Shown here in pieces: positions 9,159-19,986 of a stretch of 64,000 nucleotides of DNA. The first letter of the stretch is position 1. Each line of letters begins with the position of its first letter. The position numbers and the translations under genes are program-made. The DNA is from Nageia nagi (taxonomy: Eukaryota; Pinophyta). Location: assembly GCA_050084985.1 (NCBI GenBank), contig JBITNC010000001.1:134168001-134232000 (forward strand), read 5' to 3'. The notes under the pieces were generated by a model. It was not told the origin of the DNA. It did no database searches and saw nothing but the letters and a program-made list of their open reading frames with translations.

Positions 9159-9619
9159 TGCTAGAATTCCTAATGCATTATTGTTTGGTATCTAAAATGT
9201 GTCTCACTTACTTAATTCATCTAAATACTAAAAGTATTTAACAATACCTTTTTAGTATTTAGGAATTAAATAAATGTAACTTAATCATTCTTACCTCATG
9301 TAAACCTTAGATTAAATGGTGAGTTAAGGTGGGATTCTCTCCTATAAATAGAGGGATTAACCTTGTTGTAAACACACTTGAATAGAGTAAAGTTATGCTT
9401 ATGCTTTATCCGTTGATAAGATGAGAGAGAGGTTGTAAGAATTATATTTGAGAAGTAAAAGGTCTTGAGTTGAAGTGGAGTACCTCTCATCTTTGATAGG
9501 AACCACTGTACATGATTGTCTCACTTATGTGTGATTGAGTGATTATCTCTTGAGTTGTTGCTTAGAAGTAGAAGAATAGTCCAAGGTGATCTTGGGTATA
9601 GGAGGATTCATCTCTTTCA
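9159..9619 (+). repeat. Element B 5' LTR (461 bp)
   Basis: Starts TGCTAGAATTCC and ends TCTCTTTCA, one base before the primer-binding site. TATAAATAGAG at 9343-9353 is a good TATA box, placing the likely transcription start near 9375. It aligns along its whole length to 35146-35601, with roughly 80-85% identity by eye. Confidence 0.88.
9343..9353 (+). promoter_or_regulatory. TATA box of element B 5' LTR
   Basis: TATAAATAGAG in the middle of the LTR, at the same relative place as TATA motifs in the LTRs of A, C, E and the solo LTR. Confidence 0.65.
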
Positions 9620-9620
9620 A

Positions 9621-9633
9621 TTGGTACCGTAGT
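9621..9633 (+). promoter_or_regulatory. Element B primer-binding site (initiator Met tRNA type)
   Basis: TTGGTACCGTAGT, a decayed match to the plant copia site TGGTATCAGAGC, one base after the LTR end. E has a near-perfect version in the same place. Confidence 0.7.
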
Positions 9634-10222
9634 CTACTTGGAGGCTCTTTCTACTTGTTCAAATTTTTAAGGTAAAATCATATTGAGGTATAATTTTCTC
9701 ACTCTCATTTATTTTGTTTAGCTCTTTTAAGCTCTTTTTTATTCGTACACATAATCTTATATTTGGTTTAAATTAGTTTTTTGGTGTAAGAATTGCTTAA
9801 GAGTAAGAACAATTTTTGTTGGTATGACAATATATTATTCTTATACATTTTATTTTACACACTAACTTTTTATGTTAGTTGCAATTTCTTTAGACAACTT
9901 ACTTAACATATTCTTAACAAAAAAGGGTTTGTAAATCTTGCAATTTCTTTTTAAAACAAGAAAGAATTTTTTTTAATAAAAAAGTCTACATTTTTGTGTT
10001 GTGTTTGTACAATTGTTTGTTATATTTTAAAAAAAGAAGTTTAATTACAATGCAAAAAAAAAAAATTGTGAATATAAATATAAATGTTATCAAGTTAAAT
10101 TTTTTTTTTCCAATACTGTAATGTAAATATAAAACTTACTAAAAACTTTGTAATTAAAAATATATTACATTTAATATTTTTTTTACGAGTCAAAGGTTGA
10201 AAATCAAAAAATTCTATTCATA
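9634..10222 (+). other. Element B leader, 5' AT-rich part
   Basis: No ORF. 9669-9690 (AAGGTAAAATCATATTG) is almost identical to the matching place in element C (minus strand of 50531-50550) and looks like a 5' splice site (AAG then GTAAAA, GT at 9672-9673). The rest is T- and A-rich. Confidence 0.55.
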
Positions 10223-10355
10223 TTGAGGGTGGCTTCACCAGGCGGACGTCCAACACCCGCCGCCACCACCATGGGCGGCTCCAACGGGCGGATGCCATCA
10301 TCGTGGATGGATCCATCTGGCGGACGCCTTGCAACCCCACCACCATCGCCCCTTT
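10223..10355 (+). other. GC-rich island present only before array unit 1
   Basis: About 60% or more GC in an AT-rich neighbourhood, with GGGCGG/CCGCC complementary words, so it could fold strongly. It is joined directly to unit 1, while all later units begin after an ACTTCAAATGCT junction instead. It is therefore the original left flank of the amplified module. Confidence 0.6.
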
Positions 10356-11209
10356 TCATCCCTACTTCACAGCAAGCCATGCTACTTCCATCATGCCCAC
10401 CAGGCCACGTTCGGCCTCTCCACGTCGCGCCTCAACATGTCATTGGAGAAAGAAAGGTGAGTTCTCACTATGCCACCACCGTAGCCATCTCCTCCACCAC
10501 CACCTCCGCTGACATCTCCACCTTCACCTTTGTGCATTGCTGTTCAGCTAACTCTGCTCAGTCGGCGGTGCCTCTTCCCCTATGCACGGTTCCTTTGCTC
10601 ACCGATGTCACGCCAAGGAGGAAATATTTCTTATCAGATTCTATTATTAACATATTCACAACTTTTTGATAATTATATTAATGCAACTCATCCTTTTGTA
10701 CCTGGAATAACAAACTACGCAAGCCCCCCAACGGAGCCAATAGAAATCCTATCTGGATGCAAAAGATAAGAGGTAAGAAAAAATAGAAAATGTGATCCTT
10801 TTCCCCCCATGTCGCCCACACTTGGTGTGCACCATGTGTGGTTCATTTCCTACCTACTCATGGTGTGTTTTCGCTAGCCCTGGCCTCTTAGCCCCCTTGC
10901 CCCTCCTCTTTGCATTTGTCCCCTCTCCTCTTTCGTTAAATAGACCACAAACTTTTTTAATTAATTGACTCTTTTGCAAATAATAAAGAGACATACACAA
11001 GTTGTACAAATAGTATTTTTGAGCTTTAAAAGTTTTGTAAATTACTTAATTTGAATTTAAAACTCTTATTTATGGTTATAAGTGTAGTTGGTGTAAATAT
11101 TTAATGATTATTTTTATATGGTTATTTTTAAAGAGAAGTTATATTTTTCTTAATAAAGAAAGAATTTTTTAGGAAAAGAATGTTATTATAAGATTTTTTT
11201 TTTCTTCTT

Positions 11210-11258
11210 CTCCTATTATAAAGTAAGGATTCTTTTTTAAATCCCTTAATAATAGGAG
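11210..11258 (+). promoter_or_regulatory. Per-unit inverted repeat (unit 1 example)
   Basis: CTCCTATTAT (11210-11219) and its exact reverse complement ATAATAGGAG (11249-11258), with an inner GGATT/AATCC pair, can form a two-part stem. It recurs in the units (for example 14418-14465 in unit 3). Function unknown. Confidence 0.6.
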
Positions 11259-11472
11259 GATGTTACTTCTTTAAGTAAAGTAATTTTTTACCTTTTTCTC
11301 TAAAAATGTGGGGGGGAGACAATGAAGTGTTTTTTTTTAAAAAAAAGAGAAGTGGATATTAGTCTTTGTTGCCTTAAAGATATTATTACTTAAAGAATTT
11401 ATGATGGAATTTTTTTTCCTCTCTTATCTTATCCTAACCTTGTTCTTGAAAATGTAAATAGGAGTGTTTGTG

Positions 11473-11711
11473 ATGTCTTCTAAGCATAGGAAAGTAAGAT
11501 GTCTTATTGCGAGAATGAAGACTATTGACAAGAAGATGGAAAAGCTTTGGAAGAAAATAAGGAAGATAAAATGTAAAAATGGTCAATCTTTGCAAGACAA
11601 AGGAATGAAATCATAGCCCACATGCTTCACTTTCAAACTTGTTATATAGTGGACTACAATATTTTTATGATTGAGAAAATGGCTCTTCCTCTTGAATTGA
11701 GTCTTCTCTAA
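11473..11711 (+). pseudogene. Small leader ORF, unit 1 (frameshifted)
   Basis: ATG and the first half match the intact copies. A 13-base deletion in the Lys/Glu-rich middle shifts the frame. Confidence 0.6.
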
Positions 11712-11967
11712 GAAATTTGTGTTAAATTAACCTTGTTTTATGATAATTCGCTAAGACGTATGTTGATATTGAGCATATTGTAAAGCTCCTAGAGCCTTGT
11801 TATGTAACTAGCCCAAAACTAAAGAAACTACTAACCCCTTATTATGTGTGGTTTTATTATGTGTGGTTTTCCTTCTTGTTTGTGATTAAACAATCAACAA
11901 ATGCTCAAATTAAGTTAAGTTAATGGTAAAATATGCACTAACTTCAACACTAACTTCAAATGCTACT

Positions 11968-13565
11968 TCATCCCTACTTCACAGCAAGCCATGCTACTTC
12001 CATCATGCCCACCAGGCCACGTTCAACCTCTCCACATTGCACCTCAACATGTCATTGGAGAAAGAAAGGTGAGTTCTCACTATGCCACCACCATAGCCAT
12101 ATCCCTACACCACCACCTCCACTGACATCTCCACCTTCACCTTTGTGCATTGCTGTTCAGCTAACTCTGCTCAGTCGGCGGTGCCTCTTCCCCTGTGCAC
12201 GGTTCCTTTGCTCACCGATGTCATGCCAAGGAGGAAATATTTCTTATCAAATTCTATTATTAACATATTCACAAATTTTTGATAATTATATTAATGCAAC
12301 TCATCCTTTTGTACCTGGAATAACAAACTACGCAAGCCCCCCAGCGGAGCCAATATAAATCCTATCTGGATGCGAAAGATAAGAGGTAAGAAAAAATAGA
12401 AAATGTGATCCTTTGCCCCCCATGTCGCCCACACTTGGTGTGCACCATCTGTGGTTCATTTCCTACCTACTCATGGTGTGTTGTCGCTAGCCCTGGCCTC
12501 TTAGCCCCCTTGCCCCTCCTCTTTGCATTCGCCCCCTCTCCTCTTTCGTAAAATAGACCATAAACTTTTTTAATTAATTGACTCTTTTGCAAATAATAAA
12601 GAGACATACACAAGTTTTACAAATAGTATTTTTGATCTTTAAAAGTTTTGCAAATTACTTGATTTGAATTTAAAACTCTTATTTATGGTTATAAGTGTAG
12701 TTGGTGTAAATATTTAATGATTATTATTATATGGTTATTTTTAAAGAGAAGTTATATTTTTCTTAATAAATAAAGGTTTTTTTAGGAAAAGAATGTTATT
12801 ATAAGATTTTTTTTCTTCTTCTTCTCTATTATAAAGTAAGGATTCTTTTTTAAATCCCTTAATAATAGGAGGATGTTACTTCTTTAAGTAAAGTAAATTT
12901 TTACCTTTTTCTCTAAAAATGTGGGGGGGAGACAATGAATTGTTTTTTTTTTAAAAAAAGAGAAGTGGATATTAGTCTTTGTTGCCTTAAAGATATTATT
13001 ACTTAAAGAATTTATGATGGAATTTTTTTCCCTCTCTTATCTTATCCTAACCTTGTTCTTGAAAATGTAAATAGGAGTGTTTGTGATGTCTTCTAAGCAT
13101 AGGAAAGTAAGATGTCTTATTGCGAGAATGAAGACTATTGACAAGAAGATGAAAAAGCTTTGGAAGAAAATAAGGAAGAAAAAATTGAAGATAAAATGCA
13201 AAAATGGTCAATCTTTGCGAGACAAAGGAATGAAATCATAGCCCACATGCTTCACTTTCAAACTTGTTATATAGTGGACTACAATATTTTTATGATTGAG
13301 AAAATGGCTCTTCCTCTTGAATTGAGTCTTCCTAAGCAATTTGTGTTAAATTAACCTTGTTTGTATGATAATTCACTAAGACTTATGTTGATATTGAGCA
13401 TATTGTAAAGCTCCTAGAGCCTTGTTATGTAACTAGCCCAAAACTAAAGAAACTACTAACCCCTTATTATGTGTGGTTTTCCTTCTTGTTTGTGATTAAA
13501 CAATCAACAAATGCTCAAATTAAGTTAAGTCAATGATAAAATATGCACTAACTTCAAATGCTACT
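11968..13565 (+). repeat. Array unit 2 (type A)
   Basis: Type A sequence. The small ORF is shifted by a one-base loss near 13187. Confidence 0.9.
13086..13335 (+). pseudogene. Small leader ORF, unit 2 (frameshifted)
   Basis: One base fewer in the A-rich middle than unit 4, so the two halves lie in different frames. Confidence 0.6.
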
Positions 13566-15172
13566 CCATCCCTACTTCACAGCAAGCCATGCTACTTCCA
13601 TCATGCCCACCAGGCCACGTTCGACCTCTCCACATCGCTCCTCAACATGTCATTGTAGAAATAAAGGTGAGTTCTCACTATGCCACCACTGTAGCCATCT
13701 CCCTCCACCACCACCTCTGCTGACATCTCCACCTTCACCTTTGTGCATTGCTGTTCAGCTAACTCTGCTCAGTCGACAGTGCCTCTTCCCCTGTTTCATG
13801 GTTCCTTTGCTCACCAATGTCATGCCAAGGAGGAAATATTTCTTATCAGATTCTATTATTAACATATTCAAAATTTTTGATAATTATATTAATGCAACTC
13901 ATCCTTTTGTACCGGAATAACAAACTACGCAAGCCCCCCCAGTGGAGCGAATAGAAATCCTATCTGGATGCGAAAGATAAGAGGTAAGAAAAATAGAAAA
14001 TGTGATCCTTTTCCCCCCATGTCACCCACACTTGGTGTGCACCATGTGTGGTTCATTTCCTACCTACTTGTGGTGTGTTGTCGCTAGCCCTGGCCTCTTA
14101 GCCCCCTTGCCCCTCCTCTTTGCATTTGCCCCCTCTCCTCTTTCGTCAAATAGACCAAAACTTTTTTAATTAATTAACTCTTTTGCAAATAATAAAGAGA
14201 CATACACAAGTTTGTACAAATAGTATTTTTGAGCTTTAAAAGTTTTGCAAATTACTTGATTTGAATTTAAAAATCTTATTTATGGTTATAAGTGTAGTTG
14301 GTGTAAATATTTAATGATTATTTTTATATGGTTATTTTTAAAGAGAAGTTATATTTTTCTTAATAAAGAAAGAATTTCTTAGGAAAAGAATGTTATTATA
14401 AATTTTTTTTTCTTCTTCTCCTATTATAAGGTAGGATTCTTTTTTAAATCCCTTAATAATAGGAGGATGTTACTTCTTTAAGTAAAGTAATTTTTTACCT
14501 TTTTCTATAAAAATGTGGGGGGAGACAATGAAGTGTTTTTTTTTTTTAAAAAGAGAAGTGGATATTAGTCTTTGTTTCCTTAAAGATATTATTACTTAAA
14601 GAATTTATGATGGAATTTTTTTTCCTCTCTTATCTTATCCTAACCTTGTTCTTGAAAATGTAAATAGGAGTGTTTGTGATGTCTTCTAAGCATAGGAAAG
14701 TAAGATGTCTTATTGCGAGAATGAAGACTATTGACAAGAAGATGGAAAAGCTTTGGAAGAAAATAAGGAAGATAAAATATGAAGATAAAATGCAAAAATG
14801 GTCAATCTTTGCGAGACAAAGGAATGAAATCATAGCCCACATGCTTCACTTTCAAACTTGTTATATAGTGGACTACAATATTTTTATGATTGAGAAAATG
14901 GCTCTTCCTCTTGAATTGAGTCTTCCCTAAGCAATTTGTGTTAAATTAACCTCGTTTGTATGATAATTCGCTAAGACTTATGTTCATATTGAGCATATTG
15001 TAAAGCTCCTAGAGCCTTGTTATGTAACTAGCCCAAAACTAAAGAAACTACTAACCCCTTATTATGTGTGGTTTTCCTTCTTGTTTGTGATTAAACAATC
15101 AACAAATGCTCAAATTAAGTTAATTCAATGGTAAAATATGCACTAACTTCAACACTAACTTCAAATGCTACT
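13566..15172 (+). repeat. Array unit 3 (type B)
   Basis: Type B (TGTAGAAATAAAGG). Intact small ORF. Shares the rare variant TTATGTTCATATT (near 14980) with unit 9. Confidence 0.9.
14679..14930 (+). CDS. Small basic leader ORF, unit 3 (83 aa)
   Basis: Unrecognised protein. It opens Met-Ser-Ser-Lys-His-Arg-Lys and is strongly basic over residues 1-40, with Lys-Lys-Met-Glu-Lys-Leu-Trp-Lys-Lys at about 20-28, an amphipathic pattern that could bind nucleic acid or form a helix. The second half is hydrophobic and aromatic (Cys-Tyr-Ile-Val-Asp-Tyr) and ends Leu-Glu-Leu-Ser-Leu-Pro. The ATG is chosen over an upstream GTG because this is a nuclear plant sequence. A relic in element E (61168-61410) differs by a net three codons and one stop, which suggests past selection on the frame. 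It lies between the primer-binding site and gag, an unusual place for a copia gene. A non-coding conserved RNA is the alternative. Confidence 0.5.
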   Translation: MSSKHRKVRCLIARMKTIDKKMEKLWKKIRKIKYEDKMQKWSIFARQRNEIIAHMLHFQTCYIVDYNIFMIEKMALPLELSLP

Positions 15173-16770
15173 TCATCCCTACTTCACAGCAAGCCATGCT
15201 ACTTCCATCATGCCCACCAGGCCACGTTCGGCCTCTCCCCATCGTGCCTCAACATGTCATTGGAGAAAGAAAGGTGAGTTCTCACTATGCCACCACCATA
15301 TCCATCTCCCTCCACCACCACCTCTGCTGACATCTCCACCTTCACCTTTGTGCATTGCTGTTCAACTAACTCTGCTCAGTCGGCGGTGCCTCTTCCCCTG
15401 TGCACGGTTCCTTTGCTCACCGATGTCATGCAGGGAGGAAATATTTCTTATCAGATTCTATTATTAACATATTCACAACTTTTTGATAATTATATTAATG
15501 CAACTCATCCTTTTGTACCTGGAATAACAAACTACGCAAGCCCCCCAACGGAGCCAATAGAAATCCTATCTGGATGCGAAAGATAAGAGGTAGGAAAAAA
15601 TAGAAAATGTGATCCTTTTCCCCCCATGTTGCCCACACTTGGTGTACACCATGTGTGGTTCATTTCCTACCTACTCGTGGTGTGTTTTCGCTAGCCCTGG
15701 CCTCTTAGCCCCTTGCCCCTCCTCTTTGCATTTGCCCCCTCTCCTCTTTCGTAAAATAGACCATAAACTTTTTTAATTAATTGACTCTTTTGCAAATAAT
15801 AAAGAGACATACACAAGTTTTACAAATAGTATTTTGGAGCTTTAAAATTTTTGCAAATTACTTGATTTGAATTTAAAACTCTTATTTATGGTTATAAGTG
15901 TAGTTGGTGTAAATATTTAATGATTATTATTATATGGTTATTTTTAAAGAGAAGTTATATTTTTCTTAATAAATAAAGGTTTTTTTAGGAAAATAATGTT
16001 ATTATAAGATTTTTTTCTTGTTCTTCTCCTATTATAAAGTAAGGATTCTTTTTTAAATCCCTTAATAATAGGAGGATGTTACTTCTTTAAGTAAAGTAAA
16101 TTTTTACCTTTTTCTCTAAAAATGTGGGGGGGAGACAATGAAGTGTTTTTTTTTTTAAAAAAGAGAAGTGGATATTAGTCTTTGTTGCCTTAAAGATATT
16201 ATTACTTAAAGAATTTATGATGGAATTTTTTTCCCTCTCTTATCTTATCCTAACCTTGTTCTTGAAAATGTAAATAGGAGTGTTTGTGATGTCTTCTAAG
16301 CATAGGAAAGTAAGATGTCTTATTGCGAGAATGAAGACTATTGACAAGAAGATGGAAAAGCTTTGGAAGAAAATAAGGAAGAAAAAATATGAAGATAAAA
16401 TGCAAAAATGGTCAATCTTTGCGAGACAAAGGAATGAAATCATAGCCCACATGCTTCACTTTCAAACTTGTTATATAGTGGACTACAATATTTTTATGAT
16501 TGAGAAAATGGCTCTTCCTCTTGAATTGAGTCTTCCCTAAGCAATTTGTGTTAAATTAACCTTGTTTGTATGATAATTCACTAAGACTTATGTTGATATT
16601 GAGCATATGGTAAAGCTCCTAGAGCCTTGTTATGTAACTAGCCCAAAACTAAAGAAACTACTAACCCCTTATTATGTGTGGTTTTCCTTCTTGTTTGTGA
16701 TTAAACAATCAACAAATGCTCAAATTAAGTTAAGTCAATGATAAAATATGCACTAACTTCAAATGCTACT
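15173..16770 (+). repeat. Array unit 4 (type A)
   Basis: Type A. Carries rare variants shared with unit 10 (ATGCAGGGAGG near 15427, GGTGTACACC near 15642, TTTTGGAGC near 15832). Confidence 0.9.
16289..16540 (+). CDS. Small basic leader ORF, unit 4 (83 aa)
   Basis: Intact copy with Lys-Lys-Lys-Tyr-Glu-Asp-Lys in the middle. Taken as the array consensus. Confidence 0.5.
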   Translation: MSSKHRKVRCLIARMKTIDKKMEKLWKKIRKKKYEDKMQKWSIFARQRNEIIAHMLHFQTCYIVDYNIFMIEKMALPLELSLP

Positions 16771-18377
16771 TCATCCCTACTTCACAGCAAGCCATGCTAC
16801 TTCCATCATGCCCACCAGGCCACGTTCGACCTCTCCACATCGCGCCTCAACATGTCATTGTAGAAATAAAGGTGAGTTTTCACTATGCCACCACTGTAGC
16901 CATCCCTCCACCACCACCTCTGCTGACATCTCCACCTTCACCTTTGTGCATTGCTGTTCAGCTAACTCTGCTCAGTCGACAGTGCCTCTTCCCCTGTGCA
17001 TGTTTCCTTTGCTCACCGATGTCATGCCAAGGAGGAAATATTTCTTATCAGATTCTATTATTAACATATTCATAACTTTTTGATAATTATATTAATGCAA
17101 CTCATCCTTTTGTACCCGGAATAACAAACTACGCAAGCCCCCCAGTGGAGCGAATAGAAATCCTATCTGGATAAGAAAGATAAGAGGTAAGAAAAAATAG
17201 AAAATGTGATCCTTTTCCCCCCATGTCACCCACACTTGGTGTGCACCATGTGTGGTTCATTTCCCACCTACTCCTGGTGTGTTGTCGCTAGCCCTGGCCT
17301 CTTAGCCCCCTTGCCCCTCCTCTTTGCATTTTCCCCTCTCCTCTTTCGTCAAATAGACCACAAACTTTTTTAATTAATTGACTCTTTTGCAAATAATAAA
17401 GAGACATACACAAGTTGTACAAATAGTATTTTTGGGCTTTAAAAGTTTTGCAAATTACTTGATTTGAATTTAAAAATCTTATTTATGGTTATAAGTGTAG
17501 TTGGTGTAAATATTTAATGATTATTTTTATATGGTTATTTTTAAAGAGAAGTTATATTTTTCTTAATAAAGAAAGAATTTCTTAGGAAAAGAATGTTATT
17601 ATAATGTTTTTTTTTCTTCTTCTCCTATTATAAAGTAGGGTTCTTTTTTAAATCCCTTAATAATAGGAGGATGTTACTTCTTTAAGTAAAGTAATTTTTT
17701 ACCTTTTTCTCTATAAATGTGGGGGGGAGACAATCAAGTGTTTTTTTTTTTTAAAAAGAGAAGTGGATATTAGTCTTTGTTGCCTTAAAGATATTATTAC
17801 TTAAAGAATTTATGATGGAATTTTTTTTCCTCTCTTATCTTATCCTAACCTTATTCTTGAAAATGTAAATAGGAGTGTTTGTGATGTCTTCTAAGCATAG
17901 GAAAGTAAGATGTCTTATTGCGAGAATGAAGACTATTGACAAGAAGATGGAAAAGCTTTGGAAGAAAATAAGGAAGAAAAAATATGAAGATAAAATGCAA
18001 AAATGGTCAATCTTTGCGAGACAAAGGAATAAAATCATAGCCCACATGCTTCACTTTCAAACTTGTTATATAGTGGACTACAATATTTTTATGATTGAGA
18101 AAATGGCTCTTCCTCTTGAATTGAGTCTTCCCTAAGCAATTTGTGTTAAATTAACCTCGTTTGTATGATAATTCGCTAAGACTTATGTTGATATTGAGCA
18201 TATTGTAAAGCTCCTAGAGCCTTGTTATGTAACTAGCCCAAAACTAAAGAAACTACTAACCCCTTATTATGTGTGGTTTTCCTTCTTGTTTGTGATTAAA
18301 CAATCAACAAATGCTCAAATTAAGTTAATTCAATGGTAAAATATGCACTAACTTCAACACTAACTTCAAATGCTACT
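16771..18377 (+). repeat. Array unit 5 (type B)
   Basis: Type B, intact small ORF. Lacks a few bases in the proline-coding CTCC run of the GC block. Confidence 0.9.
17884..18135 (+). CDS. Small basic leader ORF, unit 5 (83 aa)
   Basis: Intact. Glu-to-Lys change in the Arg-Asn-Glu-Ile-Ile segment (GAA to AAA). Confidence 0.45.
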   Translation: MSSKHRKVRCLIARMKTIDKKMEKLWKKIRKKKYEDKMQKWSIFARQRNKIIAHMLHFQTCYIVDYNIFMIEKMALPLELSLP

Positions 18378-18792
18378 TCATCCCTACTTCACAGCAAGCC
18401 ATGCTACTTCCATCATGCCCACCAGGCCATGTTCGGCCTCTCCCCATCGCGCCTCAACATGTCATTGGAGAAAGAAAGGTGAGTTCTCACTATGCCACCA
18501 CCATATCCATCTCCCTCCACCACCACCTCTGCTGACATCTCCACCTTCACCTTTGTGCATTGCTGTTCAGCTAACTCTGCTCAGTCGGCAGTGCCTCTTC
18601 CCCTGTGCACGGTTCCTTTGCTCACCGATGTCACGCCAGGGAGGAAATATTTCTTATCAGATTCTATTATTAACATATTCACAACTTTTTGATAATTATA
18701 TTAATGCAACTCATCCTTTTGTACCTGGAATAACAAACTACGCAAGCCCCCCAACGGAGCCAATAGAAATCCTATCTGGATGCGAAAGATAA
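18370..18792 (+). other. Open frame across the GC block of unit 6 (140 codons)
   Basis: Starts at an ATG formed by the unit junction and runs through a Pro/Ser/His-rich stretch into the AT-rich part. It is shorter and differently ended in other units (73 to 132 codons), and two frames are open in several units. The changing ends and the dependence on the repeat junction argue against a real protein. The block also holds a strong splice-donor-like GGTGAGT. Confidence 0.25.
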
Positions 18793-19986
18793 GAGGTAGG
18801 AAAAAATAGAAAATGTGATCCTTTTCCCCCCATGTCGCCCACACTTGGTGTGCACCATGTGTGGTTCATTTCCTACCTACTCGTGGTGTGTTTTCGCTAG
18901 CCTTGGCCTCTTAGCCCCCTTGCCCCTCCTCTTTGCATTCGCCCCCTCTCCTCTTTCGTAAAATAGACCATAAACTTTTTTAATTAATTGACTCTTTTGC
19001 AAATAATAAAGAGACATACACAAGTTTTACAAATAGTATTTTTGAGCTTTAAAAGTTTTGCAAATTACTTGATTTGAATTTAAAACTCTTATTTATGGTT
19101 ATAAGTGTAGTTGGTGTAAATATTTAATGATTATTATTATATGGTTATTTTTAAAGAGAAGTTATATTTTTCTTAATAAATAAAGGTTTTTTAGGAAAAG
19201 AATGTTATTATAAGATTTTTTTCTTTTCTTCTCCTATTATAAAGTAAGGATTCTTTTTTAAATCCCTTAATAATAGGAGGATGTTACTTCTTTAAGTAAA
19301 GTAAATTTTTACCTTTTTCTCTAAAAATGTGGGGGGGAGACAATGAAGTGTTTTTTTTTTTAAAAAAGAGAAGTGGATATTAGTCTTTGTTGCCTTAAAG
19401 ATATTATTACTTAAATAATTTATGATGGAATTTTTTTTCCCTCTCTTATCTTATCCTAACCTTGTTCTTGAAAATGTAAATAGGAGTGTTTGTGATGTCT
19501 TCTAAGCATAGGAAAGTAAGATGTCTTATTGCGAGAATGAAGACTATTGACAAGAAGATGGAAAAGCTTTGGAAGAAAATAAGGAATAAAAAATATGAAG
19601 ATAAAATGCAAAAATGGTCAATCTTTGCGAGACAAAGGAATGAAATCATAGCCCACATGCTTCACTTTCAAACTTGTTATATAGTGGACTACAATATTTT
19701 TATTTTTGAGAAAATGGCTCTTCCTCTTGAATTGAGTCTTCCCTAAGCAATTTGTGTTAAATTAACCTTGTTTGTATGATAATTCACTAAGACTTATGTT
19801 GATATTGAGCATATTGTAAAGCTCCTAGCCTTGTTATGTAACTAGCCCAAAACTAAAGAAACTACTAACCCCTTATTATGTGTGGTTTTCCTTCTTGTTT
19901 GTGATTAAACAATCAACAAATGCTCAAATTAAGTTAATTCAATGGTAAAATATGCACTAACTTCAACACTAACTTCAAATGCTACT
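18378..19986 (+). repeat. Array unit 6 (type A)
   Basis: Type A. The only unit whose GC block stays open for 140 codons from the junction ATG. Confidence 0.9.
19495..19746 (+). CDS. Small basic leader ORF, unit 6 (83 aa)
   Basis: Intact. Two private changes: Lys to Asn in the basic run, and Met-Ile to Ile-Phe in the hydrophobic half. Confidence 0.45.
   Translation: MSSKHRKVRCLIARMKTIDKKMEKLWKKIRNKKYEDKMQKWSIFARQRNEIIAHMLHFQTCYIVDYNIFIFEKMALPLELSLP

Larger units (their letters stand above)
10356..11967 (+). repeat. Array unit 1 (type A)
   Basis: Carries GGAGAAAGAAAGG (type A). The small ORF is broken by a 13-base deletion near 11570. The conserved motif after the ORF contains a local duplication of TTATTATGTGTGGT. 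Confidence 0.9.
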
